Positions 25,589 to 35,084 of a stretch of DNA of 64,000 bases are shown piece after piece. This stretch comes from Aequorivita vladivostokensis. Its GTDB lineage: Bacteria; Bacteroidota; Bacteroidia; Flavobacteriales; Flavobacteriaceae. Location: NCBI RefSeq assembly GCF_000952855.1, contig NZ_JSVU01000009.1:1-64000 (forward strand), read 5' to 3'. Position numbers and translations under genes: made by a program. The notes beneath the pieces were generated by a model that was not told where the DNA came from, ran no database searches, and saw only the letters and a program-made list of their open reading frames with translations. How positions within the stretch are numbered: the first letter of the stretch is position 1; each line of letters begins with the position of its first letter.

Positions 25589-25912
25589 TCAAAGTTCCTT
25601 CATCGGGTCCCAAAAAAGAGTCTCAAAATTTTGGATTTTATTATCAACAACCTCAATGCCCTCGCTTTCCAAAAGCTGCTGCATCAGGTTTGTTCCCTGA
25701 AAATGGTGCTTGCCGGTTAATAAGCCGTTTCGGTTTACCACCCTGTGGGCGGGAACCTCCTTTTTATTGCTTCCGTTCAGGGCCCAACCTACCATTCTGG
25801 CGCTGCCGGCTGCCCCCAGATAGTTTGCGATTGCACCGTAGGATGTTACTCTTCCGTAAGGGATTAATTTTGCCACTTGATAGACTTTCTCAAAAAAACC
25901 TTCATTCGCCAT
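25589..25912 (-). CDS. Alkyltransferase-like protein (MGMT family without active Cys)
   Basis: 107 residues, the size of a stand-alone methylguanine methyltransferase C-terminal domain. The helix-turn-helix and arginine-finger region IPYGRVTSYGAIANYLG and ARMVGWAL are present, but the active-site PCHRV is PAHRV: Ala55 replaces the alkyl-accepting Cys. Such proteins (ATL) bind O6-alkylguanine and flag it for nucleotide excision repair instead of removing the alkyl group. One base separates its start from the LysE stop, so it is cotranscribed. Confidence 0.92.
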   Translation of the reverse strand: MANEGFFEKVYQVAKLIPYGRVTSYGAIANYLGAAGSARMVGWALNGSNKKEVPAHRVVNRNGLLTGKHHFQGTNLMQQLLESEGIEVVDNKIQNFETLFWDPMKEL

Positions 25913-25913
25913 T

Positions 25914-26540
25914 TTATATTTCCCTTAAAATTTTAATGAAAGTAATTATCGAAATTAGGGCAGTTATTATTCCAATTACATAATTCATATTCAACTTCAA
26001 CTTTGGTGCATGTTCCTTTGGCCTAAAAAATTGGACGTACAATGCGAGGCTCGAGTAGGTGCCAATGCCCGATGCCACTACCGCGAAAAAAAGCTCGGGC
26101 TCGGTAAATGAAAATGCGCCAAAGGCAGCAAAGGTTATGCTCAGGTACATCCAATACGGCAACGGGAGCAGATTGAGCATGGCGATAAACATTCCTAAAA
26201 AGAATCTATTTTTTTTTGAATTTTCGCCGTGATCGCGAATTTCGCGCCGTGTGTCCTTAGCAATGAAGATAAAATATATGGTAAGGCTTATAAAAATGCC
26301 CAAGGCCACTTTTTGTAGCATGCTTACTATTTCGGGGTGCTTCCCAATATAACGCGCAAAGAGCAGTGCGATGTAGGTTTGGAGCATCACGATAATACAC
26401 ACCCCAATGGAAAACAAAAGGCCCCGCTTTCGGCCTTCCCTCATACTTATCTTGGCAGCATACATATTGATTAAACCCGGGGGCAGCACTCCAATAAATG
26501 ACCCAAAAAAACCAACAAGTAAATTGTAAATTATTGCCAT
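25914..26540 (-). CDS. LysE/RhtB-family exporter
   Basis: 208 residues with about six membrane segments. The N-terminus LLVGFFGSFIGVLPPGLINMYAAK has the family's GxxPGP-like turn as GVLPPG. A charged cytoplasmic loop (KDTRREIRDHGENSKKN) follows the third helix. It exports amino acids or related small molecules in the family; the substrate here is unknown. It is transcribed with the ATL gene downstream (1-nt gap), which is probably convenience rather than function. Confidence 0.85.
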   Translation of the reverse strand: MAIIYNLLVGFFGSFIGVLPPGLINMYAAKISMREGRKRGLLFSIGVCIIVMLQTYIALLFARYIGKHPEIVSMLQKVALGIFISLTIYFIFIAKDTRREIRDHGENSKKNRFFLGMFIAMLNLLPLPYWMYLSITFAAFGAFSFTEPELFFAVVASGIGTYSSLALYVQFFRPKEHAPKLKLNMNYVIGIITALISIITFIKILREI

Positions 26541-26579
26541 TTAGGGCCGTTGTTTTTTGTGAATATACTGAATTTTCAA

Positions 26580-27254
26580 CTAACGGAACTTAAACCGAAT
26601 GTAAGTTATCTTTTTTCCCATTTCCAAATATTGCCGTTCATAAAAGGTTTGGATATTCGTTACGGCATCTGGAGCGCCTTGGCTTCCATATACGTCGTGA
26701 TGGGCATATTCTATTTCTTCATCCAAGCCGTGCAATAGCCCCAGCGTGTAGCCATGCATAAACTCGCTGTCGGTTTTTAGATGAACAACGCCATCGGGCT
26801 TCAATATTTTTCTGTATTTCTGAAGAAAATCTTCGTTCGTCAACCTATGCTTGGTGCGTTTGTATTTTATCTGTGGGTCGGGGAAGGTTATCCAGATTTC
26901 ATCTACTTCGTTTTCCTCAAAAATGTTGTCCACGAGTTCAATCTGGGTTCTTAAAAAACCTACGTTCTTCAGGTTTTCTTCCAATGCGATTTTTGCTCCA
27001 CGCCAAAAGCGCGCACCCTTTATGTCTATTCCCAAAAAGTTTACTTCGGGATGTGCCTTGGCAAGATTTACGGAGTATTCGCCCTTGCCGCAGCCCAATT
27101 CCAAAACCAAGGGGTTTTCGTTTTTGAAGAATTCCTTTCGCCAGTTTCCCTTTAATTTCAGCGAATCGTCCAGCACTTCCTCGCGCGAGGGTTGCACTAC
27201 ATTTGCAAAAGTTTCGTTCTCCTTAAAGCGTCTCAGTTTGTTTTTACTTCCCAA
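26580..27254 (-). CDS. trmB: tRNA (guanine46-N7)-methyltransferase
   Basis: 224 residues. The SAM-binding motif is LVLELGCGKGEYSVNLAKAHP (about 50-70), with IDIKGARFWRGAK binding the ribose and the TrmB signature EIWITFPDPQIKYKRTKHRLT (about 118-138). It forms m7G46 in the variable loop of tRNAs. Its start lies 67 nt from the divergent glycosyltransferase start. A longer frame of the latter would run into this gene and is rejected. Confidence 0.96.
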   Translation of the reverse strand: MGSKNKLRRFKENETFANVVQPSREEVLDDSLKLKGNWRKEFFKNENPLVLELGCGKGEYSVNLAKAHPEVNFLGIDIKGARFWRGAKIALEENLKNVGFLRTQIELVDNIFEENEVDEIWITFPDPQIKYKRTKHRLTNEDFLQKYRKILKPDGVVHLKTDSEFMHGYTLGLLHGLDEEIEYAHHDVYGSQGAPDAVTNIQTFYERQYLEMGKKITYIRFKFR

Positions 27255-27320
27255 AGTTTAAAATTTTCGGTAAAATTAAGGAAATATAACACCGCTGCAA
27301 TTATTGCTACCTTTGTTTTT

Positions 27321-28388
27321 ATGCCAAAAAAGAAGACCATACTGGTTGCGCCGCTCAATTGGGGCTTGGGCCATGCCACCCGTTGCATCCCTATAATCCG
27401 CGCCCTTTTGGACTATAATTTCAAGGTACTGATAGCTTCCGATGGAGCGGCGCTGCTATTGCTCCAAAAGGAATTTCCCGAACTGGAAACCGTAGAATTG
27501 CCTTCATACAATATTACGTATCCAAAAAAGGGAAGCCATTTTAAATGGAAGCTTCTTTTAAAACTGCCTCAGCTAAGAAAAACGATGAATTCTGAAAAGA
27601 AAATCATTCGCCAAATGGTTGCTACCGGAAAAATTCACGGCATAATCAGCGATAACCGTTTGGGGGTAAGGAATAAAGCCGTTCCTTCGGTTTACATTAC
27701 GCACCAACTTAATGTTTTAACGGGCAGCACTAGCTTTTTCAGCAGCGCGATGCATCAAAAAATTATTAAAAAATTTGACGTGTGCTGGGTGCCCGATGTG
27801 GATGATGTGGTTATGAACCTCAGCGGAAAACTGGGCCACTTAAAAAAAACGCCGTTTCCTATTAAATATATAGGTATTCTGGGCCGAATGGAAAAAAAGG
27901 AGCTTCCCAAAACCATAGATATCCTGCTCCTGCTTTCAGGCCCTGAACCTCAACGTACGCTTTTTGAGGAAAAACTGAAATATGCCTTTAAAAAAAGTAA
28001 TAAGAAAATTTTATTGGTTCGTGGTCTGGTTGAAAAGGAACAGCACTGGGACAATTCTAAAAACATAAAAACGGTGAATTTTCTGCAGCGCGCCGAATTG
28101 GAAGAGGTTATCAATAAAAGTGAAATGGTGATTTGCCGTTCGGGCTACACTTCAATAATGGATTTAACCCTATTAGAAAAAAACGTATTCTTCGTTCCCA
28201 CCCCCGGCCAATACGAACAGGAATATTTGGCAAAACGACTCAAAAATTTAGGAATCGTCCCATACTGCAAACAAGAAAAGTTTAAACCGAAAAAGTTAAA
28301 CAAAGTCGCGGTTTACAAAGGGCTAAAAAGCTTAGCGCAGGAACCCGTGGATTTTTCGGAATTATTTTCCCTTTTCGAGCGTGAATGA
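27321..28388 (+). CDS. MurG-like (GT1/GT28-type) glycosyltransferase
   Basis: 355 residues of GT-B fold. The N-terminal domain begins ILVAPLNWGLGHATRCIPIIRALL with the Gly-rich loop typical of MurG-type enzymes. The C-terminal donor site is VICRSGYTSIMDLTLLEKNVFFVPTPGQYEQEYLA (about 268-300). It has no signal or membrane helix. The sugar donor and acceptor are not evident. I chose ATG 27321: a -7 box TACCTTTG lies at 27308-27315, and the upstream extension would overlap trmB. The 3' end overlaps the convergent histidine kinase by 27 nt. Confidence 0.82.
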   Translation: MPKKKTILVAPLNWGLGHATRCIPIIRALLDYNFKVLIASDGAALLLLQKEFPELETVELPSYNITYPKKGSHFKWKLLLKLPQLRKTMNSEKKIIRQMVATGKIHGIISDNRLGVRNKAVPSVYITHQLNVLTGSTSFFSSAMHQKIIKKFDVCWVPDVDDVVMNLSGKLGHLKKTPFPIKYIGILGRMEKKELPKTIDILLLLSGPEPQRTLFEEKLKYAFKKSNKKILLVRGLVEKEQHWDNSKNIKTVNFLQRAELEEVINKSEMVICRSGYTSIMDLTLLEKNVFFVPTPGQYEQEYLAKRLKNLGIVPYCKQEKFKPKKLNKVAVYKGLKSLAQEPVDFSELFSLFERE

Positions 28389-29399
28389 AAACTCGGAGCC
28401 AATGCCCAGCTGGCTTTCTACATATATTTTTTCGTTGTGGGCCTCTACGATGTGTTTCACAATAGAAAGCCCCAAACCGCTGCCGCCCTCTTTACGCGAG
28501 CCGCTTTTGTCCACACGGTAAAAACGCTCAAAAATTCGCGGCAGATTCTCTTTTGAAATGCCCTCGCCATTATCTGTTACGCGTATCAGGACCTTATTCT
28601 TCGCAAGACTTTCAACACCCACTTCGGTGGTTCCGTCCTGCTTGCCGTATTTTAGGGAATTCACGATAAGGTTTGTAAGCACCTGCTCTATCCGTTCCTT
28701 ATCGGCATTCACCAGTATCTCGCCTACATATTCCTTATCAAAGACGAGCGAAATATTCTTCTTTGCCGCTTTCATTTCAAGCAAGTCGAAAATATTTTGG
28801 ATCAATAGCAAAATGTTGAAATTTTCCTTGTTCAGGATTAAGCCGCCCACCTCCAATTTAGCAATCATATCCAATTCCTTCACGATATAAATTAGGCGTT
28901 CCACACCTTTATTGGCCCGGCGCAGGTATTCTTTCCGCACTTTTTTATCTTTCATGGCGCCGTCCAGTAGCGTGAGGATATAGCTCTGTACAGTGAACAA
29001 CGGCGTTTTGAGCTCGTGCGAAATATTTCCCATAAATTCCTTTCGGTAGTTTTCGCGGATGTTTAGGGTTTCTATCTCCAGTTTCTTGTTCTGCGCAAAG
29101 CGTTCCACCTCTCGGGTCAATTCCTCCATATTTGTAGTTACGGACGGTTTTGGGATTATCTTTTCGTCCAGTATCCGCACGTCTTCGTATATTTTTTTTA
29201 TGCGGGAATAGATGAATTTTTCAATTCGATATTGAATCAGTAAAAAACAAATCGCGAAAAGAAAGAGAAAGAATATGAATAGCCAAAGAATAACAATATC
29301 AGCAACCGAATACATAAAAATGCCCACGGCCACGGTCGTGGATGCGGCAATGAGCAAGGCGGTGGACGCTGCGAAACTGTATTTCTTTGAAAATTTCAT
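28362..29399 (-). CDS. Sensor histidine kinase (PhoR-like)
   Basis: 345 residues. Two membrane segments near the N-terminus (about 10-28 and 33-55) with almost no periplasmic loop are followed by a linker, then HisKA with GNISHELKTPLFTVQSY (His about 129), and HATPase_c with N box NLIVNSLKYG, DNGEGISKENLPRIFERFYR and GGSGLGLSIVKHI. The tiny extracytoplasmic part means it probably senses the membrane or a partner protein. The gene follows the response regulator after 6 nt. The order resembles phoB-phoR, but no phosphate genes are near. Confidence 0.92.
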   Translation of the reverse strand: MKFSKKYSFAASTALLIAASTTVAVGIFMYSVADIVILWLFIFFLFLFAICFLLIQYRIEKFIYSRIKKIYEDVRILDEKIIPKPSVTTNMEELTREVERFAQNKKLEIETLNIRENYRKEFMGNISHELKTPLFTVQSYILTLLDGAMKDKKVRKEYLRRANKGVERLIYIVKELDMIAKLEVGGLILNKENFNILLLIQNIFDLLEMKAAKKNISLVFDKEYVGEILVNADKERIEQVLTNLIVNSLKYGKQDGTTEVGVESLAKNKVLIRVTDNGEGISKENLPRIFERFYRVDKSGSRKEGGSGLGLSIVKHIVEAHNEKIYVESQLGIGSEFSFTLEKGK

Positions 29400-29405
29400 C
29401 GTGAT

Positions 29406-30086
29406 TTAAACTACAAATTTATAACCCACTCCCTTTACGGTCTTAAATCGATCGTCGCCTATTTTTTCGCGCAGCTTTCTAATATGTACGTCGATGGTGC
29501 GGCCGCCAACTATTACTTCATTTCCCCAAATGGAATCCAAAATATCCTCGCGTTTAAAGACCTTTCCCGGTTTTGAAGCAAGCAATGCCAAGAGTTCAAA
29601 TTCCTTTCTCGGTAGGACCATTTCCTTTTTGCCCAGCATAATTTTATATTCCTCGCGGTTTATCGTTAGGTCGCCAAGCTTTATTTTTTCATCTCCCGCT
29701 TCTTCCTTAAACCTGCGCAACAAAGCTTTCACTTTGCTCACCAACACCTTTGGCTTGATGGGTTTTGTAATATAGTCGTCAGCGCCAGCTTCAAAACCGG
29801 CCATTTGGGAGTAGTCCTCGCCGCGAGCCGTTAAAAAGGTAATTACGGTTTCGGAAAGTTCGGGGATCTTCCTGATTTTTTCGCAAGCCTCTATGCCGTC
29901 CATTTTAGGCATCATCACATCCATGATGATTAATTGGGGCTTTACATTTTTGGCTTGTTCTATTGCTTCCAGTCCGTTTTCGGCGGTTTCAACTTTATAG
30001 CCTTCAGAATTTAGGTTGTAACGTATTATCTCAAGGATATCCGGCTCATCATCGACCAATAAAATTGTAATGTCCTTTTTTTTCAT
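29406..30086 (-). CDS. OmpR/PhoB-family response regulator
   Basis: 226 residues: receiver domain with phospho-acceptor Asp in LIIMDVMMPKMDG (about 54), acidic pair VDDEP and switch Lys in ITKPIKP. A winged-helix DNA-binding domain follows, with KEFELLALLASKPGKVFKREDILDSIWG and GRTIDVHIRKLREKIGDD (recognition helix). It is partner of the kinase downstream. A perfect -7 box at 30180-30187 probably drives the pair. Confidence 0.95.
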   Translation of the reverse strand: MKKKDITILLVDDEPDILEIIRYNLNSEGYKVETAENGLEAIEQAKNVKPQLIIMDVMMPKMDGIEACEKIRKIPELSETVITFLTARGEDYSQMAGFEAGADDYITKPIKPKVLVSKVKALLRRFKEEAGDEKIKLGDLTINREEYKIMLGKKEMVLPRKEFELLALLASKPGKVFKREDILDSIWGNEVIVGGRTIDVHIRKLREKIGDDRFKTVKGVGYKFVV

Positions 30087-30179
30087 CTGGTTTTTATGTT
30101 TAAAAAAGTAAAAATTTCTGATTGCCCATCTTTGCGCTGTCTTACTATTTAAGGACGCTCACATATTTTTTAACGTTTT

Positions 30180-30187
30180 CAAAGATA
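30180..30187 (-). promoter_or_regulatory. Promoter -7 box of the response regulator-kinase pair
   Basis: On the minus strand TATCTTTG, a full match to TAnnTTTG, 93 nt upstream of the regulator ATG. The expected upstream TTTG is not seen. The remaining gap to 30377 is A+T-rich and holds no gene. Confidence 0.5.
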
Positions 30188-30344
30188 CTATTATTTACCG
30201 TGGCTATAGTTTAGCACGCTTATTGTTAACCATTGCATAACGTTTTGATAATATATCTCTTTAGGAAATTTTAATGCGAGGTTATCATTTCGTTAAATTA
30301 AGAATTTGATTTAAAATCAATTCTTTAAACCTAAAACATTTATT

Positions 30345-30352
30345 TATCTTTG
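30345..30352 (+). promoter_or_regulatory. Promoter -7 box of the T9SS protein gene
   Basis: TATCTTTG lies 25 nt upstream of the ATG at 30378. An imperfect palindrome AGAATTTGATTT.AAATCAATTCT spans about 30301-30324 just upstream and could bind a regulator. Confidence 0.55.
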
Positions 30353-30377
30353 TACAATAATTATTAAAATAACTGAA

Positions 30378-31352
30378 ATGAAAAAAATTACTTTATTGGC
30401 GGCTCTTTTTGTGGGCGCCGTTTCTTTTGCGCAAATTGCGGGAACCAGTTTTGAGGAGCCAGAGGCGTTCCCCGGAAAGTATACCGATACCGGTGACCCG
30501 AACGTAGCGCACGATTTAATAAACAACAGTGGAGAGCCCTTGGTGAATTTTACCACTACAGGTGGCGAAATGGGCTTTAATGCTTCATACGTGCCTTACG
30601 ATACCCCGGATGTAGGTCTTACAGATGGTGATTTTGTGGGCGTTACCGATTTCACGCCTTCTCCAACAGTAGTTTTTACTGACGGCGATAAGGGTTACCA
30701 AATGAACGACATTGACGGCAATATGATTGTTGAATTTGATCAAGTAAATTTAACCGCGGTTCCGAACCCAACTATTTCTTTGGATTTTCTTTTGTCTATT
30801 AATAGTACTCCTGCAAACGGAAACTACGAAGGCGATGGTACTTCTAACGAATCGGGATCTGACAGATTGCGTATTTATGTAAGAGACATTACCAACAGTA
30901 CGGAGATTGATCTATTCAATTCAACGGGGTCTGATCTTGATGATTTTGTACCTTTTGATTCTGGAAGTGGGGAGTACCAATTGCAATGGCAAACCGCTAC
31001 GGAAAATCTTCCAAGTAGCCTTGTACAGCTTGTTATTGAAGGAAGAACCAATGCTAGTGCCGAGTCCTTTTGGTTTGACAATATAGTTATTGATGGTACC
31101 ATTGGGGTAAACGATCGCACAGCCGATCAATTCTCCATATACCCCAACCCAACAAGCAAAGGTTTCGTAAACATTACTTCTAAAGTAGCCGGTGCCAAGA
31201 GCGTTGCTATCTTTGATGTACTTGGTAAGCAAGTTGTAAATACTACGCTTATGGGCGACAGATTGGACATTTCAAAATTGAACAGCGGTGTTTATATCGT
31301 GAAAATTGAGCAAGGAAAGACTTCAACTACCAAAAAATTGGTTGTTAAGTAA
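30378..31352 (+). CDS. Secreted T9SS cargo protein of unknown function
   Basis: 324 residues. The signal peptide ends at SFAQ (about 19). A beta-rich acidic domain of about 210 residues follows, with features of a jelly-roll carbohydrate-binding or adhesive module (SAESFWFDNIVIDG near its end). The last 75 residues are a type A T9SS sorting domain: FSIYPNPTSKGFVNITSK...VAIFDVLGKQV...LDISKLNSGVYIVKIEQG. Exported and probably attached to the cell surface. It has its own promoter (30345) and terminator (31375). Confidence 0.87.
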   Translation: MKKITLLAALFVGAVSFAQIAGTSFEEPEAFPGKYTDTGDPNVAHDLINNSGEPLVNFTTTGGEMGFNASYVPYDTPDVGLTDGDFVGVTDFTPSPTVVFTDGDKGYQMNDIDGNMIVEFDQVNLTAVPNPTISLDFLLSINSTPANGNYEGDGTSNESGSDRLRIYVRDITNSTEIDLFNSTGSDLDDFVPFDSGSGEYQLQWQTATENLPSSLVQLVIEGRTNASAESFWFDNIVIDGTIGVNDRTADQFSIYPNPTSKGFVNITSKVAGAKSVAIFDVLGKQVVNTTLMGDRLDISKLNSGVYIVKIEQGKTSTTKKLVVK

Positions 31353-31374
31353 TCCTGCCTTTTAAATATTTTTA

Positions 31375-31403
31375 GAGCTCCTGTTTCGGCAGGAGCTTTT
31401 TTA
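31375..31403 (+). terminator. Terminator of the T9SS protein gene
   Basis: The stem AGCTCCTG-tttcgg-CAGGAGCT is followed by six T, 23 nt after the stop. Confidence 0.9.
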
Positions 31404-31441
31404 TTTACCTACTTTTGAAAAGATTTTTTTGATTGGTAATT

Positions 31442-32416
31442 ATGCTCGAAAAGGAAATTTTTAACATCAAATCCGAAGCGGAATTGCAGCGACTTGCTAT
31501 TGAAGTGTTCCGTTTCCAGTATGGAAATGTTCGCGTTTATCGCAATTTCTGCGACCTGTTGAATACGAAAATTTCCGAGGTAAAAACAATTGCGGACATA
31601 CCCTTTTTACCCATTCAATTTTTTAAAAGCCATAAGATACTTGCCGAAAATAGTTTAGAGGAAACGGTCTTTACCAGTAGTGGCACAACCGGCAGTATAA
31701 ACAGCAGGCACTACGTTTCCGACATAGGATTATACGAAACCAGTTTTTTGAAAGCTTTTGAAAGCAACTACGGCAAAACCGAAAATTTTGCAATCCTCGC
31801 ATTGCTCCCTTCCTATTTGGAGCGCGAAGGGTCGTCACTTATTTATATGGTTGAAAAGCTGATTGAAAAAAGCAACAACCCCCACAGTGGCTTTTATTTA
31901 TATGAAATGGACGCGCTCATTGAAAAGCTGGACGTTTTGGAAAAAAGCGGGCAAAAAACCTTACTTATAGGAGTGTCTTATGCCCTGCTCGATTTAATTG
32001 AAAAAAGAAAATTTCAGCTGAAAAACACCATTGTGATGGAAACCGGCGGCATGAAAGGCCGAAGAAGGGAGATGATAAAGGAGGAACTGCACGGAATTTT
32101 AAAAGAAGGTTTTGGTGTAGCCAAAATACACAGCGAATATGGAATGACCGAACTCCTTTCGCAAGCCTATTCCAATGGGGATGGAATCTTTAATTGCCCG
32201 CCTTGGATGAAAATCATGACCCGCGATACGGAAGACGCGCTCGCCTATACCATGGGCAGGACGGGGGGCATAAACGTTATCGATTTGGCCAACCTTTATT
32301 CCTGCACCTTCGTTGCGACGCAGGATTTGGGAAAAACATTTCCCGATGGCTCCTTTGAGGTTTTGGGGCGGTTTGACAGCAGCGACATCAGAGGGTGCAA
32401 TCTCATGGTTTTTTAA
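31442..32416 (+). CDS. LuxE/PaaK-type acyl-protein synthetase (ANL family)
   Basis: 324 residues from ATG 31442; a TTG three codons earlier is less likely. The adenylate-forming motif is VFTSSGTTGSINSRHYV (about 80-96). The region VAKIHSEYGMTELLSQAY (about 230) corresponds to the ANL A5 motif, and the C-terminal FEVLGRFDSSDIRGCNLMVF to the A8-like hinge. Such proteins activate a carboxylic acid and pass it to a thiol; short bacterial members are annotated as acyl transferases. The substrate is unknown. A -7 box TACTTTTG lies at 31410-31417, directly behind the preceding terminator. Confidence 0.82.
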   Translation: MLEKEIFNIKSEAELQRLAIEVFRFQYGNVRVYRNFCDLLNTKISEVKTIADIPFLPIQFFKSHKILAENSLEETVFTSSGTTGSINSRHYVSDIGLYETSFLKAFESNYGKTENFAILALLPSYLEREGSSLIYMVEKLIEKSNNPHSGFYLYEMDALIEKLDVLEKSGQKTLLIGVSYALLDLIEKRKFQLKNTIVMETGGMKGRRREMIKEELHGILKEGFGVAKIHSEYGMTELLSQAYSNGDGIFNCPPWMKIMTRDTEDALAYTMGRTGGINVIDLANLYSCTFVATQDLGKTFPDGSFEVLGRFDSSDIRGCNLMVF

Positions 32417-32530
32417 ACAAATATTTAACACAGTTGGCTGAAATTCAGCGTAAGTATTTGTGTAATCCCACGACCAAACCATTGTGAAAAACTGATGATT
32501 TTTCATAATTTGGTTGGTTAGTTAATTGAG

Positions 32531-32566
32531 AAATCCCCGTGCAAGCTTTGCCGGGGATTTTTTTTA
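32531..32566 (+). terminator. Bidirectional terminator between the LuxE-like gene and tyrS
   Basis: The stem AATCCCCG/CGGGGATT with a 12-nt loop is followed by eight T on the plus strand. It lies between two convergent genes. Confidence 0.85.
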
Positions 32567-32582
32567 TTCAAAAGATTTTCAA

Positions 32583-33881
32583 CTAAACGGCCTTTATAAT
32601 AAAGTAATTCTTCTTTCCGCGCTGCAACAATACGAACTGTCCGTTAATCAAATCACTTTCAGAAACCGTGAAGTTCTCTTGTACTTTTTCCTTATTTACC
32701 GAAATTGAATTTTCCTTCAAAGCACGACGGGCCTCACTGTTTGATTTTAAAAATCCAGTCTTTTCAGATAAAGCGTCAATAATATCAATTCCACTTTTAA
32801 GTTCCTCTTTTGAAATTTCGGCCTGCGGCACGCCTTCAAAAACATCGAGAAAGGTTTTTTCGTCCAGCGTTTTTAAATCTTCGGAAGTAGAATTTCCAAA
32901 TAATATCTCGGATGCTTTTACGGCTTTCTCAAATTCTTCGGCACTGTGTACCGTGGTGGTTACTTCCTGCGCCAAGCGTTTTTGAAGCAGGCGCATGTGC
33001 GGCGCCTCTCTATGCGCAATAATTAAATCGTCGATGGTTTCTTTATCCAAAAACGTAAAAATCTTGATGTATTTTTCGGCATCCTCGTCAGTTGAGTTCA
33101 GCCAGTATTGGTAAAATTTATAGGGTGAAGTTTTACTCGCATCCAGCCATACGTTTCCGCCCTCACTTTTCCCAAACTTGCTGCCGTCACTTTTTGTAAT
33201 CAGCGGGCACGTTAAGGCATAGCCTTTTGTGCCGTCCATTCTTCGTAGAAGTTCCGTGCCGGTGGTAATATTTCCCCATTGATCGCTACCGCCCATTTGA
33301 AGGGTGCAGTTTAGGTTTCTGTTTAAGTGGACAAAGTCGTAGCCTTGAATCAATTGGTACGTAAATTCCGTGAATGAGAGCCCGTCGGCACTCTCGCCGC
33401 TCAACCTTGTTTTTACCGAATCCTTGGCCATCATATAATTTACGGTTATGTGCTTCCCTACATTTCGAATAAAATCCAGAAACGAAAATTCCTTGATCCA
33501 ATCATAATTATTTACCAGCACGGCCTGGTTTTCGGCACCGGAGGAAAAATCCAAAAATTGGGAAAGTTGGTTTTTTACACATTCCTGATTATGGCGCAGG
33601 GTGGCTTCGTCCAGTAGATTTCTTTCACTATTTTTCATGGACGGATCGCCGATCATTCCCGTGGCCCCGCCAACCAATGCCACCGGCTTGTGGCCGGAGC
33701 GCTGATAGAACGACAAAAGCATTATAGGCACCAAATTGCCGATGTGAAGCGAATCTGCCGTAGGGTCAAACCCCACATAGGCCGACCGCATGGTTTCCAT
33801 AAGGTGTGCTTCGGTATCGGGCATCACATCGTGTATCATGCCGCGCCATTGTAGTTCTTCAACGAAATTTTTCAGCTTCAT
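32583..33881 (-). CDS. tyrS: Tyrosyl-tRNA synthetase
   Basis: 432 residues of the bacterial class I TyrRS. The HIGH-type motif is [20 protein letters not shown] (about 37-56), tyrosine-binding residues lie in [12 protein letters not shown] and [11 protein letters not shown], and the KMSKS-type loop is KFGKSEGG (about 235). An S4 RNA-binding domain closes the protein ([26 protein letters not shown]). Essential charging enzyme; single gene. Confidence 0.98.
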   Translation of the reverse strand: MKLKNFVEELQWRGMIHDVMPDTEAHLMETMRSAYVGFDPTADSLHIGNLVPIMLLSFYQRSGHKPVALVGGATGMIGDPSMKNSERNLLDEATLRHNQECVKNQLSQFLDFSSGAENQAVLVNNYDWIKEFSFLDFIRNVGKHITVNYMMAKDSVKTRLSGESADGLSFTEFTYQLIQGYDFVHLNRNLNCTLQMGGSDQWGNITTGTELLRRMDGTKGYALTCPLITKSDGSKFGKSEGGNVWLDASKTSPYKFYQYWLNSTDEDAEKYIKIFTFLDKETIDDLIIAHREAPHMRLLQKRLAQEVTTTVHSAEEFEKAVKASEILFGNSTSEDLKTLDEKTFLDVFEGVPQAEISKEELKSGIDIIDALSEKTGFLKSNSEARRALKENSISVNKEKVQENFTVSESDLINGQFVLLQRGKKNYFIIKAV

Positions 33882-33928
33882 TTTTATAAAATTTCTGCAA
33901 AGATAGGGTTCTCATTTCAGATTGAGGA

Positions 33929-34068
33929 ATTCAAAATTCAAAATTCAAGGTTTAGGATTGAGGCTTCTTTAGGTGTTTATCGAGTATTCAAAATTATTTA
34001 TCGGGTCTCTACCCGTTTTCAGTCTCGATTTCGTTACGATAGCTATCGGAATCGATTTCAAAAAGATT
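33929..34068. repeat. Heptad tract and palindrome between tyrS and the SDR gene
   Basis: 33929-33949 is three units ATTCAAA, ATTCAAA, ATTCAAG. Further on, about 34025-34060, GATAGCTATC forms the centre of an imperfect palindrome flanked by CGATTTCG and GAATCGAT. No gene lies in 33882-34079. Confidence 0.6.
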
Positions 34069-34079
34069 ATTTTCGCTGT

Positions 34080-35084
34080 ATGATATTAGTAACCGGCGGC
34101 ACAGGCATGGTAGGTTCGCACCTATTGTATTTTCTGTTGAAGGAAAACGGGAATGTGCGCGCTATTCACAGAAAGGATAGCGACGTAGCTGCCGTAAAGA
34201 AAGTTTTTGCGCTTTACACTGCGGAAGTGGATCCACTCTATAACAAGATAGAATGGGTAGAAGCAAATATTACCGATATTCCCGCCCTTACGGAAGCTTT
34301 TAAGGGAATTACGGAAGTTTACCACTGTGCGGCATTTATAAATTTTGACCCTTCAAAATACAAAATACTCAAAAAGGCCAATGTGGAAGGCACGGCGAAT
34401 GTGGTGAACCTCTGCTTGGCGAATTCCATAAAAAAAATCTGTTATGTGAGTTCTGTTGCCACTTTGGGCAGCAATTTGAAGAGCGAATTAATTTCCGAAG
34501 AAACGCCGTGGAATGCAGACGAAAAAAATAATGTTTACGCCATTACTAAGTACGGCGCCGAAATGGAGGTTTGGCGCGGCACCCAGGAAGGACTGGATGC
34601 CGTAATCGTAAATCCGGGTATCATTCTCGGCACATCCCCGGATGGAGGCGGCAGTGGAGTAATTATTTCACTGGGCAAAAGCGGTATTCCTTTTTATCCC
34701 TCGGGAGCTATGGGCATTGTGGACGTGGTGGATGTAGCAAAAGCTATGGTGCAGTTGATGCGTTCTAATATAAAAAACGAACAATTTGTTTTAGTGGGAG
34801 AAAATTTGAGCTATAAGGAATTGCTTTCCAAATTGGCGCCCTTATTCGGAAAGAAGCCCCCAACCAAAAAACTGCCAAAGCAACTGATGTATTTTTTAAG
34901 CGGTATGGATTGGCTCTCCAATAAACTTTTCGGCACAAAAAGAAGACTTGTAAGGGCCACGGTACGCTCTATGTTTACGAAATCCAGATACGATTCCCAA
35001 AAAATAAAAAATGCAATTGGTTTTCAATTTACACCTACGGAACAAACCCTTAAACGCATTGCGAAAGAAAACAAAACACCTTAG
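34080..35084 (+). CDS. NAD-dependent epimerase/dehydratase (extended SDR)
   Basis: 334 residues. The nucleotide-binding motif ILVTGGTGMVGSHLLYFLL is at the N-terminus, CYVSSVATLG carries the catalytic Ser/Thr, and YAITKYGAEME (about 155) the YxxxK pair. Extended SDRs of this length act on nucleotide sugars, sterol-like or flavonoid-like substrates; the C-terminal region gives no clear choice. Its end overlaps the convergent DUF4296 gene by 4 nt. Confidence 0.88.
   Translation: MILVTGGTGMVGSHLLYFLLKENGNVRAIHRKDSDVAAVKKVFALYTAEVDPLYNKIEWVEANITDIPALTEAFKGITEVYHCAAFINFDPSKYKILKKANVEGTANVVNLCLANSIKKICYVSSVATLGSNLKSELISEETPWNADEKNNVYAITKYGAEMEVWRGTQEGLDAVIVNPGIILGTSPDGGGSGVIISLGKSGIPFYPSGAMGIVDVVDVAKAMVQLMRSNIKNEQFVLVGENLSYKELLSKLAPLFGKKPPTKKLPKQLMYFLSGMDWLSNKLFGTKRRLVRATVRSMFTKSRYDSQKIKNAIGFQFTPTEQTLKRIAKENKTP

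Noticed and set aside
25446-25700. Plus-strand frame in the gap before the ATL gene
   Set aside because: A+T-rich, no recognisable protein, and it overlaps the ATL gene in antisense.
27192-27320. Upstream extension of the glycosyltransferase
   Set aside because: It overlaps the start of trmB on the other strand and precedes the -7 box at 27308. The family N-terminus begins at 27321.
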